Shown here piece by piece: positions 36,805-50,483 of a stretch of 64,000 nucleotides of DNA (its first letter is position 1; every line of letters starts with the position of its first letter). The stretch lies in the NCBI RefSeq assembly GCF_040907265.1, contig NZ_JBFOHP010000002.1, positions 1,674,001 through 1,738,000 of the forward strand, read 5' to 3'. The position numbers were made by a program, and so were the translations under genes. Below the pieces are notes generated by a model, which had not been told where the DNA came from, made no database searches, and saw nothing but the letters and a program-made list of their open reading frames with translations. The stretch comes from Streptomyces sclerotialus. Lineage in GTDB: Bacteria; Actinomycetota; Actinomycetes; Streptomycetales; Streptomycetaceae.

Positions 36805-38949
36805 TCACCCAAGATCCAGCGGATCGACCCGCACCCGTACGGCGGAACCTTCCCGCCGCACCATCCGCGCGGCCCAAGCACCCTTCAGGGCGCCCACCAT
36901 CGCCGCCCCCTCCCCCGGCGGCACCCGGACGAGCACCCGCTCCCACACCTCGCCCACCGGCGGCTCCCCCGCCCGCCGCGGGCGCCCTGAGGCCGGGACA
37001 GGAACCGGCACCGGCCCCAACACCTCCGCCGAAGGCGGCAACGCCGCCCCCCGCACCAGCTCCGCGACATCCTCCGGCCGCCCCGCCACCGACGCCATCC
37101 GCGACACCGGCGGGAATCCCAGCTCCGCCCGCTCCGCGAGCTCCCGCACCGCATGCCCCACCGGGTCCCACCGCACCAGCGCCTGCACCGGCCGCAGCGT
37201 AGGCTCCCCGGTCACCACGACGACGCCCCCGGCGTCGGCGCCACGCACCAGTGCCCCCGCGCCCAGCCAGCGCCGCAGCGCCTCCTCCCCCGCCCGCAGA
37301 TCGGGCCGGTTCAGCAACGCCCACCCGTCCAGCAGCAGCGCGGCGGCGTAACCGCCCGCCGCGACCGGCTCCGCGCCAGGCGTGGCGACGACGATCGCCG
37401 GCCGATCCGGCACGGTGTCCAGCACATGGTCCCGGCCGGACGTCCGGACCGGCACTCCCGGAAACGCCCGCCCCAGCTCCTCCGCCGTCCGCCGCGCCCC
37501 CACGACCTGGGCCCGCAGCCGCGCGTGCCCGCACTCCGCACAGTGCCAGTCCGGCGCCTCCTGCCCGCACCATCCGCAGCACAGCGCACTGTCCTGGTCC
37601 CGCGCCTCCAGCGGCCCCGCGCAGTGCCGGCAGCGCGCGGGCTCCCGGCACCGGGCGCAGGCGAGCCGCGGTACGTACCCCCGCCGCGGGACCTGGACCA
37701 GCACCGGGCCGCTGGCCAGCCCCGCGCGCGCCGTCTGCCAGGCGAGCGAGGGCAGCCGGGCCGCGCGCGCCGCCTCGTCACGGGCGGTCTCCGCGTCCCC
37801 GATCGTGCGGACCAGCGGCGCCGCCGCGCGCACCTGATCGCGTCCGGCCTCCAGCGACCGCGCCCAGCCGTTCTCCACCAGCTGGGCCGCCTCGACCGTG
37901 CGCCCCAGATCGCCGATCAGACACGCCGCCTTCTCGTGCACCGCGCGCAACAGCAGTACGTCCCGCGCGTGTGGGTACGGCGCGTGATCGTCGCTGTGCG
38001 CGGTGTGCCCGTCGTCCCAGATGGCGACGAGCCCCAGATCCGCCACCGGCGCGTACATCGCCGCGCGCGTCCCCACGACCGCGCGCACCGCGCCCCGGCG
38101 TATCGCCAGCCAGCGGCGGTACCGCTCCTCCGGTCCGGAGTCGGCCGTCAGGAGGGTGTGCAGCCCCCGGCCCACCAGCTCGGTCAGGGCGGCGTCGACG
38201 CGGGCGGCCGACCGCCCGTCGGGCAGCACGACCAGCGCCCCCCGCCCCGACGCCAGCGTCGCCGCCACCGCGGCGGCCAGCTCCCAGGGCCAGTCCGGCC
38301 CCGGCAGCGCCGTCCACACGGCCCGGGGCGAGCCCCCGCGCGCGAGGACGTCGATGAACCCGGGCCCGTCCGGATACCGCTCCCAGCTGGCCAGTGCGGG
38401 CACCGCGGGCGGGGGCGGCGGCGCGGGGAAGCGCTCCGCCTCGGCCTTGGCGTGCCGCGGCGGGATCGCCAGCTGCAGGACGTCGGCGAGCGAGCCGGCG
38501 TACCGGTCGGCGACCGCGCGGCACAGCGTCAGCAGCTCCGGGCTCAGCACCGGCTCCGGCGAGACCACCTGGGCGATCGCCGCCAGCGGGCCGCGGTAGT
38601 CGGACTCGGCGATGCGCTCGACGATGAACCCGTCGAGGAGGCCGCCGCCCTCGCGCCGGCCCTCGCGCACCTTGCCCGTGCCCGCGCCGAACCGGACCCG
38701 GACCCGGACCCCGGGCCGGGCCTCCTCGTCCATCGCGGCGGGCACGGCGTAGTCCCAGAGCTTGTCGAGATGGACCGGGCCCTTGTCCACCAGGACCCGC
38801 GCCACCGGCCGCTCCTTGGCCAGCTCGGCCCCCCGCCAGGTCCGCGGCTTGGCCTTCGGCGTCTTCTTCTTGGCCTGACGCACGGTCTCCCGGATCAGGG
38901 CCAGCTGCTCTCCCTGCTCCCCGGCCCCCGCCCCGTTCTCGCTGCTCAC
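36805..38949 (-). CDS. priA: Primosomal protein N' (PriA), helicase-inactive actinobacterial type
   Basis: About 714 aa; replication restart protein. The N-terminal 3'-binding domain (RVLVDKGPVHLDKLWDYAVP) and the C-terminal zinc domain (CARCREPARCRHCAGPL with CCGWCGQEAPDWHCAECGH) are clear. The helicase core is degenerate: where E. coli PriA has GSGKT this protein reads AVWTALPGPDWPW, and the DEEH box reads IWDDGH. So it should bind forks and partners but not unwind DNA. The start is GTG at 38949 or GTG eight codons upstream (38973). It sits between fmt and metK, as in other Streptomyces. Confidence 0.9.
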   Translation of the reverse strand: MSSENGAGAGEQGEQLALIRETVRQAKKKTPKAKPRTWRGAELAKERPVARVLVDKGPVHLDKLWDYAVPAAMDEEARPGVRVRVRFGAGTGKVREGRREGGGLLDGFIVERIAESDYRGPLAAIAQVVSPEPVLSPELLTLCRAVADRYAGSLADVLQLAIPPRHAKAEAERFPAPPPPPAVPALASWERYPDGPGFIDVLARGGSPRAVWTALPGPDWPWELAAAVAATLASGRGALVVLPDGRSAARVDAALTELVGRGLHTLLTADSGPEERYRRWLAIRRGAVRAVVGTRAAMYAPVADLGLVAIWDDGHTAHSDDHAPYPHARDVLLLRAVHEKAACLIGDLGRTVEAAQLVENGWARSLEAGRDQVRAAAPLVRTIGDAETARDEAARAARLPSLAWQTARAGLASGPVLVQVPRRGYVPRLACARCREPARCRHCAGPLEARDQDSALCCGWCGQEAPDWHCAECGHARLRAQVVGARRTAEELGRAFPGVPVRTSGRDHVLDTVPDRPAIVVATPGAEPVAAGGYAAALLLDGWALLNRPDLRAGEEALRRWLGAGALVRGADAGGVVVVTGEPTLRPVQALVRWDPVGHAVRELAERAELGFPPVSRMASVAGRPEDVAELVRGAALPPSAEVLGPVPVPVPASGRPRRAGEPPVGEVWERVLVRVPPGEGAAMVGALKGAWAARMVRREGSAVRVRVDPLDLG

Positions 38950-39016
38950 ACCCCCAGTCTTAGCAGACCCCACCGACAGTGGCCGCCGGCCGCAGGGCAG
39001 CGGCGCCGGCCGGGAA

Positions 39017-39062
39017 CGCCTCCGGGCCCGTACCGCGCGACAGCGGTACGGGCCCGGAGGCG
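39017..39062 (-). terminator. metK terminator, 20-bp perfect stem
   Basis: Arms at 39017-39036 and 39043-39062 pair perfectly over 20 bp with a 6-nt loop (GCGACA). It lies 40 bp downstream of the metK stop and isolates metK from priA. Confidence 0.88.
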
Positions 39063-39102
39063 TGAAGCAACAAAGAACGGAGCCGCGAAGGCTCGCGGGG
39101 CC

Positions 39103-40311
39103 TTACAGGCCGGCCGCCTTGCGCAGGGCGTCGACGCGGTCCGTGCGCTCCCAGGTGAAGGCCTCCAGCTCACGGCCGAAGTGGCCGTACGCGGCGGTCT
39201 CGGCGTAGATCGGGCGGAGCAGGTCCAGGTCACGGATGATCGCGGCCGGGCGGAGGTCGAAGACCTCGCTGATGGCCTGCTCGATCTTCTCGACGTCGAC
39301 GGTGGCGGTGCCGAAGGTCTCCACGAAGAGACCGACCGGCTCGGCCTTGCCGATGGCGTAGGCGACCTGGACCTCGCAGCGCTGGGCCAGGCCCGCCGCC
39401 ACGACGTTCTTCGCGACCCAGCGCATGGCGTAGGCGGCGGAGCGGTCGACCTTGGACGGGTCCTTGCCGGAGAAGGCGCCGCCGCCGTGCCGGGACATGC
39501 CGCCGTAGGTGTCGATGATGATCTTGCGGCCGGTGAGGCCGGCGTCGCCCATCGGGCCGCCGATCTCGAAGCGGCCGGTCGGGTTGACCAGCAGGCGGTA
39601 ACCCTCCGTGTCGAGCTTGATGCCGTCCTCGATCAGCTGGTTCAGCACGTGCTCGACGACGAACTCGCGGATGTCCGGAGCGAGCAGCGAGTCCAGGTCG
39701 ATGTCCGAGGCGTGCTGCGAGGAGACGACCACGGTGTCCAGGCGGACCGCCTTGTGACCGTCGTACTCGATGGTGACCTGGGTCTTGCCGTCGGGGCGGA
39801 GGTAGGGGATGGTGCCGTTCTTCCGCACCTCGGACAGCCGCTTGGACAGGCGGTGCGCGAGGTTGATCGGGAGCGGCATCAGCTCCGGGGTCTCGTCGCA
39901 GGCGTACCCGAACATCAGGCCCTGGTCGCCGGCGCCCTGCTTGTCCAGCTCGTCCTCGTCGCCCTCGACCCGCTTCTCGTAGGCGGTGTCGACACCCTGG
40001 GCGATGTCCGGGGACTGCGCGCCGATCGACACGGAGACACCACAGGAAGCGCCGTCGAAGCCCTTCTTGGAGGAGTCGTAACCGATCTCCAGGATCTTGT
40101 TCCGCACGAGGGTGGGGATGTCGGCGTAGGCCTTCGTGGTCACCTCGCCGGCCACGTGGACCAGGCCGGTGGTGATCAGCGTCTCGACGGCGACCCGGGA
40201 GGCCGGGTCCTCCTTCAGGAGCGCGTCGAGGATGGTGTCGCTGATCTGGTCAGCGATCTTGTCGGGGTGGCCCTCGGTGACGGACTCCGAGGTGAACAGG
40301 CGGCGGGACAC
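39103..40311 (-). CDS. metK: S-adenosylmethionine synthetase
   Basis: A 402-aa enzyme making SAM from methionine and ATP. Motifs: [21 protein letters not shown] at the N-terminus (His of the ATP site), [22 protein letters not shown], and the P-loop-like [18 protein letters not shown]. The start is GTG with AGGGAG upstream. No SAM riboswitch is recognisable in the 240 bp upstream; there is only a short GCCGAG/CTCGGC hairpin near 40360. It is bounded by its own strong terminator. Confidence 0.98.
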   Translation of the reverse strand: MSRRLFTSESVTEGHPDKIADQISDTILDALLKEDPASRVAVETLITTGLVHVAGEVTTKAYADIPTLVRNKILEIGYDSSKKGFDGASCGVSVSIGAQSPDIAQGVDTAYEKRVEGDEDELDKQGAGDQGLMFGYACDETPELMPLPINLAHRLSKRLSEVRKNGTIPYLRPDGKTQVTIEYDGHKAVRLDTVVVSSQHASDIDLDSLLAPDIREFVVEHVLNQLIEDGIKLDTEGYRLLVNPTGRFEIGGPMGDAGLTGRKIIIDTYGGMSRHGGGAFSGKDPSKVDRSAAYAMRWVAKNVVAAGLAQRCEVQVAYAIGKAEPVGLFVETFGTATVDVEKIEQAISEVFDLRPAAIIRDLDLLRPIYAETAAYGHFGRELEAFTWERTDRVDALRKAAGL

Positions 40312-40495
40312 ATCGCTCCCTGGGGTTGCAGCGGCTGCTGTCTGATCATTGACGGACCGGCCGAGAGCTGCGCTCGGCGCGATCCACGGCCAGTTTATCG
40401 GTCAGGCACCACGTTCGGGCACGCAGTCTCGTTCTGTGGATGCGCCGTGACCAGGGACACCCTGCCATCCGGATCTCGAGGACCGCTCAACGGCA

Positions 40496-40522
40496 GGCCA
40501 CGACAAGGGTTTTTGCCGTGGC
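40496..40522 (-). terminator. Hairpin after coaBC
   Basis: GGCCACG pairs with CGTGGCC, extended by three more pairs around a G-U wobble on the minus strand, with a 5-6 nt loop. It lies 30 bp beyond the coaBC stop. Probable terminator for coaBC. Confidence 0.55.
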
Positions 40523-40551
40523 CCATGGGTCGGGACGGACTCGTCGAACGA

Positions 40552-41760
40552 TCAGGAAATTCGCTCGGCGACCAGGTCCCAGACCGTGTCGGCCAGCGCC
40601 TCCTTGGGCCCGTGGGGCACCGGGGTCTCCGTGCCGTCGGCGGCCAGCACGACCGCCTCGTTCTCGGCCGAACCGAAGGTCCTGTGCTCCCCGACCTCGT
40701 TGACGACCAGCAGGTCACAGCCCTTGCGGGCGAGCTTCCTGCGCCCGTTCTCCAGGACGTCGTCGGTCTCGGCGGCAAATCCGACGACGATTTGTCCGGG
40801 ACGCGCCCGGTCGGCCGAGATCTCCGCGAGAATGTCCGGATTGCGGACCAGGTCGAGCGGCGGCTGCTCCACGTCGTCCCGCTTCTTGATCTTTCCGGTG
40901 GCGTACTGCGCCGGACGGAAGTCGGCCACGGCCGCCGCCATGACCACCGCGTCCGCGTCGGCCGCCGCCTTCAGCACCGCCTCGCGCAGCTGCACGGCCG
41001 TCCCGATACGGACGACGTCCACGCCCGCCGGGTCCGGCAGCCCGGTCTCCGCCGCGACCAGCGTGACCCGGGCGCCGCGCGCCACCGCCGTACGGGCGAG
41101 CGCGTAGCCCTGCTTCCCCGAGGAGCGGTTGCCCAGGTAGCGGACGGGGTCCAGCGGCTCGCGGGTGCCGCCCGCGCTGATCACGACGTGCCGGCCCGCG
41201 AGGTCGGGCGTGACCGCCTCCGGGCCGCGGGCCAGTACCCGGCGGCAGACCTCGAAGATCTCGGCGGGGTCCGGGAAGCGGCCCTTGCCGGTGTCGACGC
41301 CGGTCAGCCGGCCCACAGCGGGCTCGATCACGATCGCGCCGCGGCGGCGCAGGGTCGCGACGTTCTCCTGGGTGGCCGGGTGCTCCCACATCTCGGTGTG
41401 CATCGCCGGGGCGAAGACCACGGGGCACCGGGCGGTCAGCAGCGTGTTGGTGAGCAGGTCGTCGGCGAGGCCGTGCGCCGCCTTGGCCAGCATGTCGGCC
41501 GTACAGGGAGCCACCACGACCAGGTCGGCCCCCTGCCCGATGCGGACGTGCGGCACCTCGTGCACGGACTCCCAGACCTCGGTCGAGGCCGGGTTCCCGG
41601 AGAGCGCGGCCCAGGTGGCCTCGCCCACGAAGTGCAGCGCGGAGGCCGTCGGCACCACGCGGACGTCGTGCCCGGACTCGCTCAGCCGCCGCAGCAGCTC
41701 GCACGCCTTGTACGCGGCGATCCCGCCGCTGACCCCCAGGACGACCTTGGGCTTGTCCAT
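40552..41760 (-). CDS. coaBC: Bifunctional phosphopantothenoylcysteine decarboxylase / phosphopantothenate-cysteine ligase
   Basis: A 402-aa fusion making 4'-phosphopantetheine for coenzyme A. The flavin-dependent CoaC half (about 1-185) has VVLGVSGGIAAYKACELL, the catalytic-region His in VHEVPHVRIG, APAMHTEMWEHPAT and GRLTGVDTGKGR, the form usual in actinobacteria. The CoaB half (about 190-402) has VVISAGGTREPLDPVRYLGNRSSGKQGYALA and KIKKRDD. The ATG at 41760 is the family start; an upstream ATG adds only 8 residues. Confidence 0.96.
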   Translation of the reverse strand: MDKPKVVLGVSGGIAAYKACELLRRLSESGHDVRVVPTASALHFVGEATWAALSGNPASTEVWESVHEVPHVRIGQGADLVVVAPCTADMLAKAAHGLADDLLTNTLLTARCPVVFAPAMHTEMWEHPATQENVATLRRRGAIVIEPAVGRLTGVDTGKGRFPDPAEIFEVCRRVLARGPEAVTPDLAGRHVVISAGGTREPLDPVRYLGNRSSGKQGYALARTAVARGARVTLVAAETGLPDPAGVDVVRIGTAVQLREAVLKAAADADAVVMAAAVADFRPAQYATGKIKKRDDVEQPPLDLVRNPDILAEISADRARPGQIVVGFAAETDDVLENGRRKLARKGCDLLVVNEVGEHRTFGSAENEAVVLAADGTETPVPHGPKEALADTVWDLVAERIS

Positions 41761-41843
41761 CGTCTTCGCTGCTCCCCGAGCCAGGGCGCCCATGCGCCGA
41801 ACGGTTACCCGCACACGGCGGTGTACGTACCCATGACACACCA

Positions 41844-41872
41844 GGGGCCCGGCAGCACGGCTGCCGGGCCCT
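41844..41872 (-). terminator. Hairpin after rpoZ
   Basis: A 12-bp perfect stem (GGGCCCGGCAGC with GCTGCCGGGCCC) with a 3-nt loop, 25 bp downstream of the rpoZ stop. It separates rpoZ from coaBC. Confidence 0.75.
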
Positions 41873-41896
41873 CGGTGCGGTACATCTCGCGCGGCC

Positions 41897-42169
41897 TTAC
41901 TGGGCCGGGCCCTCCACGGCCTCGGAGGTCAGCAGACCCGCGTTGATCTCGCGCAGCGCGATCGAGAGGGGCTTCTCGTGGACGTGGGTGTCCACCAGGG
42001 GGCCGACGTACTCGAGCAGGCCCTCGCCGAGCTGCGAGTAGTACGCGTTGATCTGGCGCGCACGCTTCGCGGCGTAGATCACGAGGCTGTACTTCGAGTC
42101 GGTGGCCTCGAGAAGCTCATCAATCGGCGGGTTGATGATGCCCTCGGGCGTGGTGATGGAAGAGGACAC
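41897..42169 (-). CDS. rpoZ: RNA polymerase omega subunit
   Basis: A 90-aa subunit that clamps the beta' C-terminus and aids RNA polymerase assembly. The conserved core is [31 protein letters not shown], followed by [13 protein letters not shown]. The start is GTG with GGAAGG upstream. Its place directly after gmk is the standard actinobacterial order. Confidence 0.96.
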   Translation of the reverse strand: MSSSITTPEGIINPPIDELLEATDSKYSLVIYAAKRARQINAYYSQLGEGLLEYVGPLVDTHVHEKPLSIALREINAGLLTSEAVEGPAQ

Positions 42170-42238
42170 TCTCTGCCTTCCGAAGGGTGTGATCAGGGAA
42201 TTTCCGGAGGAGCCGCGACATCGGGAAGAGCGCGAAGA

Positions 42239-42844
42239 TCATTCTCCGGAGTTATTCAGCATCAAGGCTAGCAGCTCGCGCGAGACGTCCTCGACGGAGG
42301 TGTTGACGAGCGTCTCGTCGAACTCCTTCTCCGCCGCCAGCTCGACGCGCGCCGCGGTCAGCCGGCGCTCGATCACCTCGGGCGACTCCGTGCCCCGGCC
42401 GGTGAGCCGGCGGACCAGCTCCTCCCAGCTCGGCGGGGCCAGGAAGGTCAGCCGGGCCTCCGGCATGGACTCACGGACCTGCCGGGCGCCCTGCAGGTCG
42501 ATCTCCAGCAGGACGGGCTCACCGGCCGCCAGGTGGTCCAGGACCGCCTGGCGGGGCGTCCCGTAGCGGTTGCCCGCGAATTCGGCCCACTCCAGCAGCT
42601 CGCCGTTGGCGATCAGCTTGTCGAATTCCTCGTCCTCGACGAAGAAGTACTGGACGCCGTGGCGCTCGCCGGGACGCGGCTTACGGGTGGTGGCCGAGAC
42701 CGAGAGCCATACCTCGGGGTGGACCTTGCGCATATGGGCGACGACCGTGCTCTTGCCGACCCCGGAGGGGCCGGAGAGCACGGTCAGCCGCGGTTGTCTG
42801 TCCGGGGATGCCGGGGTCGCCCCCCGGGAGACTGCAGAACTCAT
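42239..42844 (-). CDS. gmk: Guanylate kinase
   Basis: A 201-aa enzyme phosphorylating GMP to GDP. P-loop: [19 protein letters not shown]-binding residues: [22 protein letters not shown]. Lid region: [16 protein letters not shown]. About 16 N-terminal residues precede the core. It lies between mihF and rpoZ on the same strand and probably forms a transcription unit with them. Confidence 0.97.
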   Translation of the reverse strand: MSSAVSRGATPASPDRQPRLTVLSGPSGVGKSTVVAHMRKVHPEVWLSVSATTRKPRPGERHGVQYFFVEDEEFDKLIANGELLEWAEFAGNRYGTPRQAVLDHLAAGEPVLLEIDLQGARQVRESMPEARLTFLAPPSWEELVRRLTGRGTESPEVIERRLTAARVELAAEKEFDETLVNTSVEDVSRELLALMLNNSGE

Positions 42845-42882
42845 ACAGCGATTATTTCAGCTTCCCGGGGGTGCCCGGACAC

Positions 42883-43206
42883 TCAGGCAGGCTTGCTGCC
42901 GAACTCACGCTCAAGAGCCGCGATCTGGTTGGAGCCGAGGCCGCGGACGCGGCGGCTCTCGGAGATCCCCAGCCGCTCCATGAGCTGCTTGGCACGGACC
43001 TTGCCGACGCCGGGCAGGGACTCGAGCAGTGCGGAGACCTTCATCTTGCCGATGACGTCGTTCTCCTGGCCCTGCTTGATGACGTCATGAAGGGAAGCGC
43101 CTGAATTCTTGAGCCGATTCTTGACCTCGGCGCGCTCCCGGCGAGCCGCGGCGGCCTTCTCGAGCGCGGCTGCGCGCTGTTCAGGGGTAAGGGGCGGAAG
43201 AGCCAC
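42883..43206 (-). CDS. mihF: Actinobacterial integration host factor
   Basis: A 107-aa nucleoid-associated DNA-binding protein of the sIHF/mIHF type, unrelated in sequence to E. coli IHF. It has an N-terminal charged helix (EQRAAALEKAAAARRERAEVKNRLKNS) and a helix-two-turn-helix/HhH-like core, SLPGVGKVRAKQLMERLGI, followed by RRVRGLGSNQIAALEREF. In Streptomyces it affects nucleoid compaction, development and antibiotic production. The start is GTG with GAGGTG. The 225 bp upstream to pyrF contain its promoter; nothing else is clear there. Confidence 0.96.
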   Translation of the reverse strand: MALPPLTPEQRAAALEKAAAARRERAEVKNRLKNSGASLHDVIKQGQENDVIGKMKVSALLESLPGVGKVRAKQLMERLGISESRRVRGLGSNQIAALEREFGSKPA

Positions 43207-43431
43207 GCCTACGTCACCTCGGATGTCGAACTGTCGGATACGGACCGGTGTGGAACCTAGTCGCCCCGCACCTGCGGAGCAACGAACAACGCGCTTGTGC
43301 GCGGTGCTCTCGTCGGAGACTAGCGGGCGAGGGCGCCAGAGTCAGCGAGAACAGACGAAAAGTCCTGGTCAGCCTCTACCGACCAGGACATTTCGGGACC
43401 AATGGACCGGCAAAAGTGCCGGTGCCTGCCA

Positions 43432-44288
43432 TTAACCGACCGCTGCGGCCACATCCTGGGCGAACCGAGCCGCCGCATCGCGCAGACCTGTGGCGTCCGG
43501 ACCGTGACGCAGAACACCCCGGCTGACGCTCGGCACCACATTGCGCACGGCGGCACCGAAGACCTTGGGGAGGTCCGCAGGGGTCGCGCCCTGGGCACCG
43601 ATGCCGGGAGCGAGCAGCGGTCCGTTCACGGCGAGGTCGTACGAGGACAGGTCGCCCAGCGTCGCGCCCACGACCGCGCCGAAGGAGCCCAGGGGCTCGG
43701 CACCGGCGTTCTCGGCCTTGAGGTGGGCGAGCACGGTGGCCCCGACGGTCGAGCCGTCGGCCCGTACCGCGTGCTGCACCTCCCGGCCCTCGGGGTTGGA
43801 GGTCAGCGCCAGCACGAAGAGGCCGCAGCCGTTCTCCTTGGCCAGCTCCACGGCGGGCTTCAGGGAGCCGTAGCCCAGGTACGGGCTGACGGTGAGCGCG
43901 TCGGAGAAGAGCGGGCTGTCCGGGCTGAGGAAGGTGTCGGCGTACGCGGCCATCGTGGAGCCGATGTCACCGCGCTTGGCGTCCATGAGGACCAGCGCGC
44001 CCCGCTCCCGGGCTTCGGCGACGGCGGTCTCCAGGACGGCGATGCCCTTGGAGCCGAAGCGCTCGAAGAACGCGGCCTGCGGCTTGAAGACCGCGACGGT
44101 CTCGCCCAGCGCCTCGACGACGGTACGGGTGAACCGCGCCAGACCCGCGACGTCATCGTTCAGGCCCCAGTCGGCCAGCAGGGAGGCGTGCGGGTCGATG
44201 CCGACGCAGAGCGGCCCGCGCGCGTCCATGGCGCGGCGCAGGCGCGCTCCGAAGGGCTCCGGAGCGCTGCCCTGAGTGTCCTGGGCGG

Positions 44289-44292
<4 letters not shown>
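43432..44292 (-). CDS. pyrF: Orotidine 5'-phosphate decarboxylase, long (type 2) form
   Basis: A 286-aa enzyme, the last step to UMP. The catalytic Lys-Asp array is in LVLMDAKRGDIGSTMAAYA, and the N-terminal part has GPLCVGIDPHASLLADWG. The length is that of the long OMP decarboxylase found in actinobacteria. The ATG overlaps the pyrD stop by 4 bp (ATGA). It is the last gene of the pyr operon; I found no strong terminator in the 225 bp after it. Confidence 0.97.
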
Positions 44293-45398
<1,106 letters not shown>

Positions 45399-45415
45399 AG
45401 GAGTGTCCTCATGAA

Positions 45416-45447
45416 GAGGGGGACACCGGGTGGCCGGTGTCCCCCTC
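45416..45447 (-). terminator. Hairpin between carB and pyrD inside the pyr operon
   Basis: A 14-bp perfect stem (GAGGGGGACACCGG with CCGGTGTCCCCCTC) and a 4-nt loop lie 14 bp after the carB stop and 18 bp before pyrD. It looks like a terminator but sits inside an operon, so it may cause partial termination or act as an RNA-processing or stability element. Confidence 0.65.
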
Positions 45448-45461
45448 GATCGACGGGCTGC

Positions 45462-48762
<3,301 letters not shown>

Positions 48763-48770
<8 letters not shown>

Positions 48771-49905
48771 GCTGGCCCTCCATCAGGCTAACGAAGCGGT
48801 CGAACAGGTACGCGGCGTCGTGGGGACCGGCGGCCGCTTCGGGGTGGTACTGGACGCTGAAGGCCGGCTGGTCGAGCAGCTGGAGGCCCTCCACCACGTT
48901 GTCGTTCAGGCAGACGTGGGAGACCTCGGCGCGGCCGTAGGGGGTGTCGGAGACCTTGTCGAGCGGGGCGTCCACGGCGAAGCCGTGGTTGTGCGCGGTG
49001 ACCTCGACCTTGCCGGTGACGCGGTCCTGGACCGGCTGGTTGATGCCGCGGTGGCCGTACTTCAGCTTGAAGGTGCCGAAGCCGAGCGCGCGGCCCAGGA
49101 TCTGGTTGCCGAAGCAGATGCCGAAGAGCGGGGTCTTCCGCTCCAGGACGCCCTGCATGAGGGCGACCGGGTGGTCGGCGGTGGCGGGGTCGCCGGGGCC
49201 GTTCGAGAAGAACACGCCGTCCGGATCGACCGCGTAGACGTCCTCGATCGTGGCGGTCGCGGGCAGGACGTGCACCTCGATGCCGCGCTCGGCCATGCGG
49301 TGCGGGGTCATGCCCTTGATGCCCAGGTCGATCGCGGCGACGGTGAACTTCTTCGTGCCGATCGCCGGGACGACGTACGCCTCCTGAGTGGCGACCTCGG
49401 CGGAGAGGTTCGCGCCCTTCATCTCGGGGGCCTGGCGGACCTTCTCCAGCAGCGTGCCCTCGTCGGGCAGCGCCTCGCCGGAGAAGATGCCGACGCGCAT
49501 GGCGCCGCGCTCGCGCAGGTGGCGGGTGAGCGCGCGGGTGTCGACGCCGGAGATACCGACGACGCCCTGGGCGGCCAGCTCGTCGTCCAGGGTGCGGACG
49601 GAGCGCCAGTTGGAGGGCGTCCGGGCGGGGTCGCGGACGACGTAGCCGGAGACCCAGATCTTCCTGGACTCGGGGTCCTCGTCGTTGACGCCGGTGTTGC
49701 CGATGTGCGGGGCGGTCATGACGACCACCTGGCGGTGGTAGGAGGGGTCGGTCAGGGTCTCCTGGTAGCCGGTCATGCCGGTGGAGAACACCGCCTCGCC
49801 GAAGGTCTCCCCCACGGCCCCGTAAGCACGGCCGCGGAAGCTGCGGCCGTCCTCCAGGACGAGTACGGCGGGAACCTTCGCGGTTCCCCTGGTGGAGGTC
49901 GTCAT
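48763..49905 (-). CDS. carA: Carbamoyl-phosphate synthase small subunit (glutaminase)
   Basis: 380 aa. The N-terminal CPSase domain ([20 protein letters not shown], [15 protein letters not shown]) is followed by a class I glutamine amidotransferase domain with the catalytic Cys in [16 protein letters not shown] and His/Glu in [14 protein letters not shown]. It supplies ammonia to CarB. The ATG overlaps the upstream unknown gene by 4 bp. Confidence 0.97.
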
Positions 49906-50483
49906 CGTTCGGCGCCTTCCGTCGTAGTGATGAACTGGTTCATGGAGTTGATCGCTGCCACCCAGGCGGGGTGCTCGGCCGCCTGGTCCGAGCGGAACCC
50001 TGAGTCGAGCAGCTTGTCGCCGTGCGCCCAGGTGATGACGAGCAGGCCGCCTTCCGGCAGAACCTTGCCCGCGATGGCCTTGTCGAGCCGGGCACCGCGC
50101 AGCCGATCGGCCGGGACGAAGAAGTCGGCCGCGCCGGGGCGCAGCACGTTCAGCCCCGCGGAACTGAGCGACAGCTCAGCTCGGCTGCGGGTGCCGAGCC
50201 CGCGGGCCACGATCCGGTCGAGCCACTGTCCGGCGGTGGTGGAGCCGTGGTACCGGCCGCTCATCGTGAGCCGCGGCTCACCGGGCTCCTCGGGGGCCTG
50301 CGGAAGCTCGGGCAGGTCGCCCTGGAGCGTGCCGCGCCACTTCCAGCCCTCGCGCATCAGCCAGTACAGGAGCACCACGAAGAGCAGCAGGCCGACGACC
50401 CAGCCGATCCGCGCGGGCCAGTTGGTGACCTCTGCCGACTCCTTCGCGGCGGCCAGAGAGATCAAGGTCAGATGAGGTGTCAC
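49902..50483 (-). CDS. Membrane-anchored protein of unknown function in the pyr operon
   Basis: A 193-aa protein with one transmembrane helix near the N-terminus (about 26-43: [18 protein letters not shown]) and a cytoplasmic domain of about 130 residues ([75 protein letters not shown]). The latter looks like a PH-like beta-barrel, but I cannot name the family. The start is GTG, overlapping the pyrC stop by 4 bp (GTGA); the end overlaps carA by 4 bp. Such tight coupling suggests a role tied to pyrimidine synthesis, perhaps membrane tethering. Confidence 0.75.
   Translation of the reverse strand: MTPHLTLISLAAAKESAEVTNWPARIGWVVGLLLFVVLLYWLMREGWKWRGTLQGDLPELPQAPEEPGEPRLTMSGRYHGSTTAGQWLDRIVARGLGTRSRAELSLSSAGLNVLRPGAADFFVPADRLRGARLDKAIAGKVLPEGGLLVITWAHGDKLLDSGFRSDQAAEHPAWVAAINSMNQFITTTEGAER

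Noticed and set aside
40312..40551. SAM riboswitch before metK
   Set aside because: No SAM-I, SAM-II or SAM-IV core motifs are readable; only a short hairpin is present.
37153..41946. 1597-codon plus-strand open frame over priA, metK and coaBC
   Set aside because: It runs antisense through three well-identified genes and two terminators and has shadow composition.
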